Part shown: in pieces, positions 52,143 to 60,588 of the stretch
Numbering within the stretch: position 1 is the first letter of the stretch
How the letters are laid out: every line of letters starts with the position of its first letter
Assembly (NCBI GenBank): GCA_934636265.1
Contig: CAKUAD010000003.1
Location: 26,308-90,307 of the forward strand
DNA from: an uncultured Flavobacterium sp.
GTDB lineage: Bacteria; Bacteroidota; Bacteroidia; Flavobacteriales; Flavobacteriaceae
Reading direction: 5' to 3'
DNA: 64,000 bases
Program-made: the position numbers and the translations under genes
Notes under the pieces: generated by a model
Told to the model about the DNA's origin: nothing
Seen by the model: only the letters and a program-made list of their open reading frames with translations
The model's database searches: none

Positions 52143-54161
52143 ATGTCAACCGGTACCGTGCTTTGGCTTTTACTTTCCATTTTGATAGCCGGGGCGATAG
52201 CCTATTTTCAGTATTTCCACAAATCCGTATCAAAAAGCCGCATCCGGCCGGTTTTGGCTGCTTTGCGCTTTTTGGGATGCCTGGCACTATTGGTTTTGCT
52301 GATCAACCCGATCATCACGCGCAGTTCATTCGAAGTCCAAAAGACGCCTTTGGTGGTTTTGCTGGACAACTCGGCATCCATAAAGGAGCTCAAGGCTGAC
52401 CAGGCCGCAAAGGATGTATTGGAGGCCTTCAGGAAAAGCAATCTCGACGAGCGTTTTGCACCGGCTTTTTTTAAATTCGATCAGGATTTGAATCCGATTG
52501 ATTCATTGGCTTTTGACGGAAGACAATCCAATCACGAAGCTGCTGCGCGGGGAGTGGAGGAGATTTACCGCAGTTCCCGATTCCCGACAATTCTCTTAAC
52601 CGACGGGAATCAAACCAGAGGAAGCGATTACACCTACAGCTTTTCCCGCGGCCCGGTTTTTCCGGTCCTTCTGGGCGATACCGTTCAACATCCGGATTTG
52701 CGGATTGAGCGCATCAACGTAAACAAATATGCCTTTCTCAACAACCAATTTCCGGCCGAGGTGTTTTTGCGATATTCCGGAAACCGTCCGATAAGCGCAC
52801 AATTCACGATAAGCCAGGAAGGGGAGGTGATCACCCGACAGTTGGTAACCCTGTCGCCTGAGCAATCTGCACAGACTTTGCAGGTTTTGCTGCCTGCCAA
52901 AAAATCAGGAGTGTGTCAGTTCGTGGCTAACCTATCGGGCAATCTGCAAGAAAAAAACACCTATAACAACTCCAAGCGTTTTGCCGTCGAGGTGATGGAC
53001 CAAAAATCAGGTATCGCACTCGTATCGGCCATTGCGCACCCGGATCTGGGCGCCATCCGCCGAAGCATCGAAACCAATGCTCAGCGCCAGGTTACACTGG
53101 TCCGCCCCTATGAGCTCAAGGATTTATCGCCTTATAACGTACTGATTTACTATCAGCCCGTGGCCGCGTTCAAGCCGGTCTTTGAACTCAATAAACAAGC
53201 ACGCCTCAATACCCTGACCATCACCGGAATGGCTACCGATTTTGAATTCCTCAACCGCGAACAGTCGGTTTTGGCTTTTCGCAACAGCGGACAACCTGAA
53301 GATTATCAGGCCATGCATCAGGCTGATTTTACCGTCTTTGCCCAGGATGACATCGGCTTTGGCAAACTTCCGCCATTGGAACATCCATTTGGTGCCGTTA
53401 CGGTCAAACAACCTGTAAATACATTGCTTACTGCTACGATCCGAAACATTCCAGCCGACGCCCCATTGCTTACGTTTACTGAGGCCGGTTCGCGACAGGC
53501 GTTCCTGCTTGGTGAGAACATATGGAAATGGCGGATGCACCTGCATGCGCAAAATGATTCGTTTGATGAGTTCGACCGTTTTCTTGACAAAACCATACAG
53601 TTTCTGGCTACCAGTGGGGTAAAAAAATCGCTGGTAGTCAACCATGAACGTTTTTATAATTCAGGGGATGCGATTGAAATAACCGCCCAGTATTTTAATA
53701 AGAACTATGAGTTTGACCATACCGCCCGCCTTACTGCCACGGTGGTCAACAAGGCCAATCGCCAAAGCCGAACCTACGACATGCTCAAGGGCCAGAATTC
53801 CTTTAAGGCCAATTTAGACGGATTGCCGGCGGGAACGTATCAGCTGACGGTGCGCGAGCGTCAGTCAAATGCGGTGTACAACGCGCAATTTGAGGTGCTG
53901 GAATTTGATATCGAAAAACAGTTTGTCAACGCCGACACCCAAAAACTCAAACAGTTGGCCGAAACCACCGACGGACAGGCCTATACGCCCAATCAGGTGG
54001 AATCCCTGATTAAGAAACTGGCGGCCGACGAGGCTTTCGCTCCGGTACAAAAGAAAGTCACGACCAAGTCGCCGCTTATTGACTGGATCTGGTTACTGGT
54101 TGTAATTGCTGCCGCTTTTAGTTGTGAATGGTTTATCCGCAAATACCACGGAATGCTTTAA
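52143..54161 (+). CDS. VWA-like membrane protein
   Basis: The 672-residue protein has two N-terminal membrane helices (LWLLLSILIAGAIAYFQYF and RFLGCLALLVLLINPI), a von Willebrand A-like domain with a MIDAS-like DNSAS (about residue 77) and LLTDGNQTRG, then beta-rich repeats and one C-terminal helix (WIWLLVVIAAAFSCEWF). It may sense or organise other envelope proteins. The start at 52143 is used (52137 is an in-frame TTG). A thioredoxin-like gene begins nine bases later, so the two form an operon. Confidence 0.85.
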   Translation: MSTGTVLWLLLSILIAGAIAYFQYFHKSVSKSRIRPVLAALRFLGCLALLVLLINPIITRSSFEVQKTPLVVLLDNSASIKELKADQAAKDVLEAFRKSNLDERFAPAFFKFDQDLNPIDSLAFDGRQSNHEAAARGVEEIYRSSRFPTILLTDGNQTRGSDYTYSFSRGPVFPVLLGDTVQHPDLRIERINVNKYAFLNNQFPAEVFLRYSGNRPISAQFTISQEGEVITRQLVTLSPEQSAQTLQVLLPAKKSGVCQFVANLSGNLQEKNTYNNSKRFAVEVMDQKSGIALVSAIAHPDLGAIRRSIETNAQRQVTLVRPYELKDLSPYNVLIYYQPVAAFKPVFELNKQARLNTLTITGMATDFEFLNREQSVLAFRNSGQPEDYQAMHQADFTVFAQDDIGFGKLPPLEHPFGAVTVKQPVNTLLTATIRNIPADAPLLTFTEAGSRQAFLLGENIWKWRMHLHAQNDSFDEFDRFLDKTIQFLATSGVKKSLVVNHERFYNSGDAIEITAQYFNKNYEFDHTARLTATVVNKANRQSRTYDMLKGQNSFKANLDGLPAGTYQLTVRERQSNAVYNAQFEVLEFDIEKQFVNADTQKLKQLAETTDGQAYTPNQVESLIKKLAADEAFAPVQKKVTTKSPLIDWIWLLVVIAAAFSCEWFIRKYHGML

Positions 54162-54170
54162 TTTTGCGCT

Positions 54171-54575
54171 ATGAAATGGTGTTTCTTATTGCTGACCGTA
54201 ATGGGTCATGCCCAATGGAATGACAATCTGGACTTGGCGCGTCGCGAGGCACAGCAAAGTGGAAAAAAAGTGCTTTTGTATTTTTCGGCGGCCGAAAGGT
54301 GTACGCCTTGTCAGGATCTTGAACAAAACGTTTTTGCTTCGGCTGAATTTGAAGCCTATGCAAGTAAACACTTTGTATTGGTACAACCTGTTTTTGACGA
54401 CACTGCGCCCTTTCACGAAAAAGCCGATAACTTGCTGATCGTTGAAAAATATAACAAGGACGGATTCTTCCCGTGGGTGGTGATACTGGATGCAACCGGC
54501 AAAATCGTCAACAAGGTTGGACAATACAACAATGAGTCCCCGATTGAGTACCTAAAACGCCTCGAAAGCCGCTAG
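54171..54575 (+). CDS. thioredoxin-fold protein, secreted
   Basis: The 134-residue protein has a short signal peptide (MKWCFLLLTVMGHAQ) and a thioredoxin fold with the active-site motif CTPC (about 43-46). It likely acts as a periplasmic thiol oxidoreductase or isomerase. It is co-transcribed with the VWA-like gene. The stop overlaps the convergent gene by four bases (CTAG). Confidence 0.88.
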   Translation: MKWCFLLLTVMGHAQWNDNLDLARREAQQSGKKVLLYFSAAERCTPCQDLEQNVFASAEFEAYASKHFVLVQPVFDDTAPFHEKADNLLIVEKYNKDGFFPWVVILDATGKIVNKVGQYNNESPIEYLKRLESR

Positions 54576-54973
54576 GACGCCTGATGCACCTCAAACAATT
54601 GCGCCTGACTTTGTAACCGTTCGATTACCATGTTCATCATCCGCTTATTAAGGTTTGAGGAATTCTTGATGTAGGTGTGATATTCCTCAATCGTAAACAT
54701 CGCGATTACCATGCCTTTTAGCGAGTTGCGAAACTTGATGTCCTTGTGGATGGCATTGTCAATAAACGCCAGTTTTTTAGCCACGGGATAGTGGTAGAAA
54801 TCTCCTTTGTACTTATCGACATAGTTCCGAAAGGCCGCTACAAACAGGTCGTTCTGGAGCTTAAGGATCGGGCGGATCGTCTGGTTTTGGAAAATCTCAT
54901 CAGGCGAGGCATTTAGCGTATTGCCAATTGCACCGCCGCGAATCTGGAGTAATGAATGGTCGCGCGTTTCCAT
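54572..54973 (-). CDS. conserved hypothetical protein
   Basis: The 133-residue protein is helical and soluble (PILKLQNDLFVAAFRNYVDKY, MVIAMFTIEEYHTYIKN), without a signal peptide or membrane helix. Close relatives in flavobacteria have sometimes been labelled glyoxalase, but I see none of the metal ligands of that fold and reject the name. I assign no function. The gene lies downstream of the OmpA-like gene and its terminator. Confidence 0.8.
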   Translation of the reverse strand: METRDHSLLQIRGGAIGNTLNASPDEIFQNQTIRPILKLQNDLFVAAFRNYVDKYKGDFYHYPVAKKLAFIDNAIHKDIKFRNSLKGMVIAMFTIEEYHTYIKNSSNLNKRMMNMVIERLQSQAQLFEVHQAS

Positions 54974-54995
54974 GATTAAGGTTTTCCTTGAAGTT

Positions 54996-55025
54996 AAAAA
55001 AAAACCGCCCGGATGTCCGGACGGC
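54996..55025 (-). terminator. terminator of the OmpA-family gene
   Basis: Read on the minus strand, CCGTCCGGA pairs with TCCGGGCGG (one mismatch) and is followed by nine T. Confidence 0.8.
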
Positions 55026-55046
55026 TTTTACAAAGTTTTAAACAGT

Positions 55047-56360
55047 TTATTTGATCGTGAATGTTGCACGGCGCACCAATCGGCGGGCAGCTTCAGAATC
55101 TTTATCAACAGAATTGTCTTCGCCGTTTGGCAGGATGTTGATTCTCGAACCGCTGATTCCGGCTTTTACCAGAATATCCTTGACGGCATCGGCACGACGT
55201 CCGGACAGCGCGTTGTTGTATTCGCTTGCCCCAATCTCGTCGGCATATCCCTTAATGTCAACTGTAGCGTCCGGGTTGTTCTTTAGATAGGTAAGGACAA
55301 AAGAGATGTTTTGCGTTGAGGCCTGAGTTGGTTTGGTACTGTTAAAGTCAAAGAAGACAGATACGTAACCTACATTGATCAGGCGCTTGACCACTTCCGA
55401 GTTGTTGCCCTCAGCCACGGCCGTATTGATGCGGTTATCCATGTACTTCTCAAGTTCGTCGGCCACACCGTTTTTGTTCAGGTCGACCATACGCCCTTTG
55501 GCATCGACAGCCACACCGGCAATAGAGTTGTTTTCGACATCCAGATAATCCGGCACACCGTCTTTGTCAGAATCGTTCATCATGGTCTCGAGTTCGCCTA
55601 TGCGCTCGTCAAGTGCCTTGATTTCCTCAATTCGGTCATCAGGAATGACAGCCCAGTCGCCGTGCAGGTTTTGCTCGCCAAACGAAACTGAAAGTCCAAG
55701 TGAAAACATATACATGCTTCCAGCCAGGTTGTTGCTTCTGGAAGAGTATGAACCGTCCCAGTTAAAATGTTGACGGATGTTTGAATTCATTGAAAAATCG
55801 GCGTAAACCCCTACGTTCTTAAAGACACGCAATTGAGGGGTCAAGCCAAACACCACCCCGCCATTGTATTCGTCACGACCTTCGTTTGGACCCATCTGAG
55901 GCGTCATGCGCGCGGCCTGTAAACCGGCGTGAGCCAATAGCCCGAAACGGCCGGCCATTTCTTCAAAACTCAGCAAGCGTACCAGGTTGACAACACCCTC
56001 GGCTCGCAGACCGATAACCTGCATTTCAAACGGAAGACTTTCAGATCCGGAAAGGTCGGAAAGATTGTCGTAAGTGAAACCTAACCTCACACCAAACTTT
56101 GGACTGGCCATGTAGCGCGCTGCCAAGTGATAGTGGTTGACATTGACCGCAAAATGTTTGTTGGGGTTACTGGCGTAATATCCTTCGGCATATGGCTTAA
56201 TGCCTTTGCTCGATCCCACGCCGGCTTCGATGGTCCATCGGTTGTAGCTGTCCAGTGGGTTTTCTTCCACCCGGTCAGGAACGGTGTCCTGTACGCGGTT
56301 TTGCGCAAATCCGGAAACTGAAAGCGCTAAAATGGAGAGCACAAGTAACTGTTTTTTCAT
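55047..56360 (-). CDS. OmpA-family outer membrane protein with TSP3-like repeats
   Basis: The 437-residue protein has a signal peptide (MKKQLLVLSILALSVSGFAQ), an N-terminal beta-barrel (about 25-230), a calcium-binding TSP3-like segment (DSDKDGVPDYLDVENN, DLNKNGVADELE), and an OmpA peptidoglycan-binding domain (about 330-437) with YADEIGASEYNNALSGRRADAV. This is the common major outer-membrane protein of flavobacteria. Promoter-like CAAATATA (56392-56399) and a terminator at 54996 frame it. Confidence 0.95.
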   Translation of the reverse strand: MKKQLLVLSILALSVSGFAQNRVQDTVPDRVEENPLDSYNRWTIEAGVGSSKGIKPYAEGYYASNPNKHFAVNVNHYHLAARYMASPKFGVRLGFTYDNLSDLSGSESLPFEMQVIGLRAEGVVNLVRLLSFEEMAGRFGLLAHAGLQAARMTPQMGPNEGRDEYNGGVVFGLTPQLRVFKNVGVYADFSMNSNIRQHFNWDGSYSSRSNNLAGSMYMFSLGLSVSFGEQNLHGDWAVIPDDRIEEIKALDERIGELETMMNDSDKDGVPDYLDVENNSIAGVAVDAKGRMVDLNKNGVADELEKYMDNRINTAVAEGNNSEVVKRLINVGYVSVFFDFNSTKPTQASTQNISFVLTYLKNNPDATVDIKGYADEIGASEYNNALSGRRADAVKDILVKAGISGSRINILPNGEDNSVDKDSEAARRLVRRATFTIK

Positions 56361-56391
56361 AGAATTGGTTTAACATCAAGTTAGTTAAATG

Positions 56392-56399
56392 CAAATATA
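56392..56399 (-). promoter_or_regulatory. -7 element of the OmpA-family gene
   Basis: CAAATATA reads TATATTTG on the minus strand, 32 bases before the ATG at 56360. Confidence 0.5.
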
Positions 56400-56455
56400 G
56401 ACAAATACATTTTAAAAGTAGAGGATGAAAGACGTAATTTTACAGTTAAATAACC

Positions 56456-56875
56456 ATGTTAATGCGTAATTCAGAGATTTTTGTCACCGTTGATGCGGTA
56501 GTTTATACCGATGAGATTCACCGCAAAATCCTGCTCATCCGCCGGGCTAAAGAACCCTTTGCGGGGTTGTGGGCACTTCCGGGAGGTTTTGTTGATGTCG
56601 ATGAGGATTTGGCGGTTGCTGCCAGCAGAGAATTGACAGAGGAAACAGGGATTGAAGCCACTCCGATGGGTCAGATTGGAGCATTTGGCCGTCCCGGACG
56701 CGACCCAAGGCAACGCACGGTATCGGTAGCTTATCTGTTTAAAGTGCCGGCCACAACCGCGGTTTTGGGTGCCGATGACGCCGCCGAAGCCCGCTGGTTC
56801 CCGGAAGCCGAATTGCCATCATTGGCCTTTGATCACGCTGAAATCGTGGAACATTCAAAAACCTTTACGCTATGA
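56456..56875 (+). CDS. NUDIX hydrolase
   Basis: The 139-residue protein has the Nudix box GGFVDVDEDLAVAASRELTE followed by ETG (Gx5Ex7REUxEExGU; about 43-65), which binds metal and cleaves nucleoside-diphosphate compounds. Substrate cannot be read; the length and layout recall 8-oxo-dGTP or ADP-ribose-type enzymes. A second possible start is at 56462. The stop overlaps the thioesterase gene by four bases. Confidence 0.9.
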   Translation: MLMRNSEIFVTVDAVVYTDEIHRKILLIRRAKEPFAGLWALPGGFVDVDEDLAVAASRELTEETGIEATPMGQIGAFGRPGRDPRQRTVSVAYLFKVPATTAVLGADDAAEARWFPEAELPSLAFDHAEIVEHSKTFTL

Positions 56876-57246
56876 AATTCCAAACCCGAAAATGGGTAAA
56901 ACCTGAAGATCTAAACCCAAACGGGACGCTGTTTGGAGGCCGCCTGCTGGCGTGGATTGATGAGGAAGTTGCTTTGTTTACCGTCATGCAGCTCGACAAC
57001 CCGAAAGTGGTGACTAAGTACATGTCTGAAATCAACTTTAAGAGCGCTGCTCGTCCTGGCGATATTGTTGAAATTGGGATCGATGTAGTGAAATTTGGCC
57101 ACACGTCCATCGTGCTGAAAAGTGAAGTGCGAAACATCATGACCCACGACACCATCATCACCATCGATGCCATAACCATGGTAAGCCTTGGCCCGGACGG
57201 ACGGCCGACACCCCACTACAAAACGAGCCTCAAAAATCTGGATTAG
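56872..57246 (+). CDS. hotdog-fold acyl-CoA thioesterase
   Basis: The 124-residue protein shows the YciA/BACH-type hotdog motif (NGTLFGGRLLAWIDEEVALF, with the catalytic Asp in the hot-dog helix). It cleaves fatty acyl-CoA. It is co-transcribed with the NUDIX gene and ends overlapping the convergent DUF3817 gene by four bases (TTAG). Confidence 0.9.
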   Translation: MKFQTRKWVKPEDLNPNGTLFGGRLLAWIDEEVALFTVMQLDNPKVVTKYMSEINFKSAARPGDIVEIGIDVVKFGHTSIVLKSEVRNIMTHDTIITIDAITMVSLGPDGRPTPHYKTSLKNLD

Positions 57247-57527
57247 GCCGCTGAAAAGTATTTGCGTTCGATATAAAACGTACCAAAAGGCAAAAGTGAC
57301 GCAGCACAAATGATCAGGAATTTGTTCCAGGGCCAGTTTTGCTCAAATTTAAGCATGGTGGCCAAGACCAGATAACCGATAAACAATACGCCATGCGCCA
57401 TGCCCACCGGATATAAAAATGTCTTATACAACTCGGGGTCGGTTGGTTTTATCACCAGCATATTAAAAAACAAAGCCAGGTAGGAAACACCCTCGGCCAG
57501 GGCCACCAATCGGAATAGTTTGGTCAT
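57243..57527 (-). CDS. DUF3817 membrane protein
   Basis: The 94-residue protein has three membrane helices (FRLVALAEGVSYLALFFNML, YPVGMAHGVLFIGYLVLA, KFLIICAASLLPFGTFYIE). This matches DUF3817, small membrane proteins of unknown role. I take the start at 57527 (MTKLFRLVALAEG) because it makes the first helix N-terminal and follows a -7 element (57543-57550). Confidence 0.88.
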   Translation of the reverse strand: MTKLFRLVALAEGVSYLALFFNMLVIKPTDPELYKTFLYPVGMAHGVLFIGYLVLATMLKFEQNWPWNKFLIICAASLLPFGTFYIERKYFSAA

Positions 57528-57542
57528 TTTTTTGATTTTTTG

Positions 57543-57550
57543 CAAAGGTA
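57543..57550 (-). promoter_or_regulatory. -7 element of the DUF3817 gene
   Basis: CAAAGGTA reads TACCTTTG on the minus strand, about 16 bases before the ATG at 57527. Confidence 0.5.
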
Positions 57551-57672
57551 CGAACGCATGGCACATCCTGATTGCATTTTATAAGATTTGGGCTGATTTA
57601 ACTTTTGTTTGACTAAAATCGTGTAAGACACCTGGAACCAAAAATGATGAGTTTTGCAAGGCTATAGAAACA

Positions 57673-58047
57673 ATGTTCGCCCAAACTGCCACGCTCATCA
57701 TAAGACTTCCTGAATCGGTAGAGGTTGCGGCAGGACCGTACGCCATCCGTAACAAGGCCGCTTTGTTGCGCACACTTTTGGCCGCCTTTAGGGATATTCG
57801 CTTGGAATTCCTCTACGCCGGCCCGCCACTTTTAACCCATCCGGCCAGCGAACCGGGCACGACTTTTATCATCAATGTGCTTCAGGCTGATGAACGATTG
57901 CTGGACACCAACATTCCGCGCGACATTTTACTCAAACGATTTGAAAAAGAAGTCCGATACAGTCCGGAGCATATCATCATCGACTCGGGCATGGAAAAAC
58001 GCCGTCTGATTGAAATCTACATCAACAATAGAAATATCTATTCATAA
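57673..58047 (+). CDS. uncharacterised ORF (124 codons)
   Basis: An open frame convergent with endonuclease V. The product has mixed charge and hydrophobic residues with a plausible end (DILLKRFEKEVRYSPEHIII), and codon choice looks like that of its neighbours. I recognise no family. No strong promoter is seen. It overlaps the endonuclease V stop by ten bases. It may be an orphan gene; lower confidence than the others. Confidence 0.5.
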   Translation: MFAQTATLIIRLPESVEVAAGPYAIRNKAALLRTLLAAFRDIRLEFLYAGPPLLTHPASEPGTTFIINVLQADERLLDTNIPRDILLKRFEKEVRYSPEHIIIDSGMEKRRLIEIYINNRNIYS

Positions 58048-58721
58048 AACCCCTCGACGAGTTCTCCTGTCCTGAAGCGATTCACCATGGCGTGGGCAAT
58101 GCGAGTTGGTTCAGGAATACGGTAGCGGCCAACACATTGCATCATAATGTCGAGCGCTGATTGCGGATCCGTAAGATGTCCGGGCGAAACAAAAACAGGT
58201 TTCACCGCCATTTTGGTCCTTAGTGCATATCCGGAAAGTTCGGCCTTGGCATAGATGGGACTGGTGCTAAATTTTTCCAGTTCAGGATTGTTGTAGTCGC
58301 CGTAAAGCATCGTTTTGGCACAACCAATCGTAGGCTGATCGGTAAGGATACCAAAATGTGTTGCGATTCCCAACCGCCTTGGATGGAGCACGCCCTGACC
58401 GTCAAAGACCAAAAGATCGGGCTTTACGCGCAACTGATCCCATGCTTTGGTAATGGCCGGCATTTCGCGAAACGCCAGGTAACCTGAAACGTATGGAAAT
58501 GTTGTCTCGGTTACCGCCAAGGAGTAGGAGAGAAGCTTTAAGTCAGGGAATGAAAGGACCACAACGCCAGCATATACCGTCGGGCTACTTTTGTTAAAGG
58601 ATATGTCGGCACCGGCAATGGTTCGCGGCGTTTTATTGTAAGGCTGGAGGTTGATGTGCGCAGCCAACTTTTTTTGCATTTGTGTAGCCTGCGGAATGGT
58701 TAACTCGTCGTAAGATATCAT
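58038..58721 (-). CDS. nfi: endonuclease V
   Basis: The 227-residue enzyme cleaves DNA beside inosine and other deaminated bases. It has GADISF (first metal Asp), the diagnostic DGQGVLHPRRLGIATHFG, and a C-terminal HAMVNRFR region. Length and order are those of Nfi. It stands alone. The AlkB-like dioxygenase at 49051 is another repair gene in this part of the window. Confidence 0.95.
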   Translation of the reverse strand: MISYDELTIPQATQMQKKLAAHINLQPYNKTPRTIAGADISFNKSSPTVYAGVVVLSFPDLKLLSYSLAVTETTFPYVSGYLAFREMPAITKAWDQLRVKPDLLVFDGQGVLHPRRLGIATHFGILTDQPTIGCAKTMLYGDYNNPELEKFSTSPIYAKAELSGYALRTKMAVKPVFVSPGHLTDPQSALDIMMQCVGRYRIPEPTRIAHAMVNRFRTGELVEGFYE

Positions 58722-58826
58722 GGTTTTGGGGCTAAAACTGACTGAATTTAGCCATTTCCGTCCAAACGGTTTTGCATTTTAAATAAAAATTAACCCAAAA
58801 AAATAAACGGTTCTTAACATCAAGGA

Positions 58827-58859
58827 TTTGGGTAAAACTGATTTTAAGCCGTACTTTTG
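58827..58859 (+). promoter_or_regulatory. promoter of the 58878 helicase gene
   Basis: TTTG (58827-58830) and TACTTTTG (58852-58859) are 21 bases apart. The ATG at 58878 follows after 18 bases. Confidence 0.7.
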
Positions 58860-58877
58860 CAAATTCGACAAAACCGC

Positions 58878-60395
58878 ATGTCTTTAGACCACGAAATTCC
58901 GGAAACCAAAACGCTTTATGGCTATCAGCAAGGCGATATCGACGCTATTTTTGAGCGACTCGACAATTCGCGTCCGGATTATCACCTGCTGTATCAGTTG
59001 CCGACGGGTGGCGGAAAGACGGTTATTTTCTCTGAAATAGTGCGCCGATATCTGGCCAAACACGACAAAAAAGTGGTCGTTCTCACCCACCGGATAGAAC
59101 TCTGCCGTCAAACCTCACGGATGCTGACCGGCTTTGGCGTGGTCAACAAAATCATCAACAGCAAAGTCAAGGAACTCCCGGACCAGCATGAGTATTCGTG
59201 CTTTGTCGCCATGGTAGAGACGCTAAAAAACCGCATCAACGACGGCAAGCTTCACCTGGATAACATCGGGCTTGTCATCATCGACGAGGCCCACTACAAT
59301 TCCTTCCGGAAACTGTTCCGGTTCTTTAAAAAATCTTTCGTACTGGGTGTTACCGCCACGCCGCTGAGTTCAAACATCCGCATGCCGATGAATGAGAACT
59401 ACGACGAACTCATTACCGGCGACACCATTCAATCGCTTATAGACAATGGGTTTTTGGCGCGTGCCACAACCTACAGTTACGATGTTGGACTTTCGTCGCT
59501 CAAGGTGGGCATCAACGGCGACTATACGGTAAAATCTTCAGAGGAATTGTACTCAACTTTCCTGATGCAAGAGAAACTTTTGCATGCGTATCAGGAAAAA
59601 TCGCTCGGGAAAAAGACACTTATCTTTAACAACGGCATCAACACTTCGCTTTACGTGTACGACATGTTCAGGGAGGCCGGCTATCCCATCCGCCATCTGG
59701 ACAACACCACGCCACCCGATGTGCGACGCGAAATCCTGCTGTGGTTCAAGAAAACGCCTGATGCGGTACTGACTTCGGTTGGGATATTGACCACCGGATT
59801 TGACGAACCGACGGTGGAAAGCATCATCCTGAACCGCGCCACCAAGTCCCTTACGTTATATTTCCAGATGATTGGCCGCGGGTCTAGGAGACTGCCGCAC
59901 AAAAAAGAGTTTACCATCATCGATTTGGGCAACAATGCCGCGCGTTTTGGGCTGTGGAACGAACCTGTAAACTGGCAGCACATCTTTAAATCGCCCGAAC
60001 TTTATCTTGAAAACCTGCGCGAAGATGCGGAAATTGAGATGAATTTTCGCTACACCATGCCGGCGGCCGTCAGGGCACTTTTTGCCAACACGCCCGATGT
60101 GTCTTTTGACGTTGACGAAGAGCATCGGATGGCCATGGCTTCTGGGCAAAAATCAAAGGTGGTTTTTGAGCGTTCACTGCAGCAGCACGCCCGGATGGTT
60201 GTGGACAATGCACGCGATCTTCCGCACGCCCGTGCCCTGATCAGGGAGCTCGGTTACGACATCGAATCGCGGATGAAACGCTATGCCTCATGCCTCACCA
60301 ACAGCAGCAAAAACTACAAAGAATGGCTGATTGAGGACTACAAGACCAAACTGCAACTCACGGCGTCAAAAATGATGCGCGAAAAACTGTTTTAA
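58878..60395 (+). CDS. DEAD/DEAH-box helicase (SSL2/COG1061-like)
   Basis: The 505-residue superfamily 2 helicase shows Walker A in LPTGGGKTV, the DEAH box IIDEAHYNSF, and helicase C motifs (RATKSLTLYFQMIGRGSR). The C-terminal 100 residues are helical and unassigned. It resembles XPB-type or restriction-like helicases without nuclease. No partner gene (methylase or nuclease) is beside it. Start at 58878 (MSLDHEIPETK) chosen for the promoter spacing. Confidence 0.88.
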   Translation: MSLDHEIPETKTLYGYQQGDIDAIFERLDNSRPDYHLLYQLPTGGGKTVIFSEIVRRYLAKHDKKVVVLTHRIELCRQTSRMLTGFGVVNKIINSKVKELPDQHEYSCFVAMVETLKNRINDGKLHLDNIGLVIIDEAHYNSFRKLFRFFKKSFVLGVTATPLSSNIRMPMNENYDELITGDTIQSLIDNGFLARATTYSYDVGLSSLKVGINGDYTVKSSEELYSTFLMQEKLLHAYQEKSLGKKTLIFNNGINTSLYVYDMFREAGYPIRHLDNTTPPDVRREILLWFKKTPDAVLTSVGILTTGFDEPTVESIILNRATKSLTLYFQMIGRGSRRLPHKKEFTIIDLGNNAARFGLWNEPVNWQHIFKSPELYLENLREDAEIEMNFRYTMPAAVRALFANTPDVSFDVDEEHRMAMASGQKSKVVFERSLQQHARMVVDNARDLPHARALIRELGYDIESRMKRYASCLTNSSKNYKEWLIEDYKTKLQLTASKMMREKLF

Positions 60396-60429
60396 TCTGT
60401 TAAAGAGCGGCTTAGGTGTAACTAAACAA

Positions 60430-60482
60430 TCGACGAAATGCATATACATACGACGAACGCACACCAATGTGCATTTCATCGA
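60430..60482. repeat. inverted repeat before the Pel-like operon
   Basis: TCGACGAAATGCA (60430-60442) and TGCATTTCATCGA (60470-60482) match in 12 of 13 positions as inverted arms around a 27-base spacer. The spacer contains a further CGACGAA. Such an element could be an operator or a cruciform; nothing else is known. Confidence 0.55.
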
Positions 60483-60531
60483 CTAATTTATGCTTTGAAC
60501 TAAAGTTTTTTCAAAAACTCATGCGGTAATC

Positions 60532-60539
60532 TACTTTTG
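60532..60539 (+). promoter_or_regulatory. -7 element of the Pel-like operon
   Basis: TACTTTTG matches TAnnTTTG. It is 10 bases before an in-frame ATG at 60550 and about 50 before the ATG at 60589. No -33 TTG at suitable distance. Confidence 0.5.
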
Positions 60540-60588
60540 TTTCAGAATTATGCAAAGTCCCCAAAGACTTAGCCTGAACCAGGAACAA

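Noticed and set aside
54572..54973. Naming this gene as a glyoxalase
   Set aside because: No metal ligands or beta-alpha-beta-beta-beta units of the glyoxalase fold can be seen.
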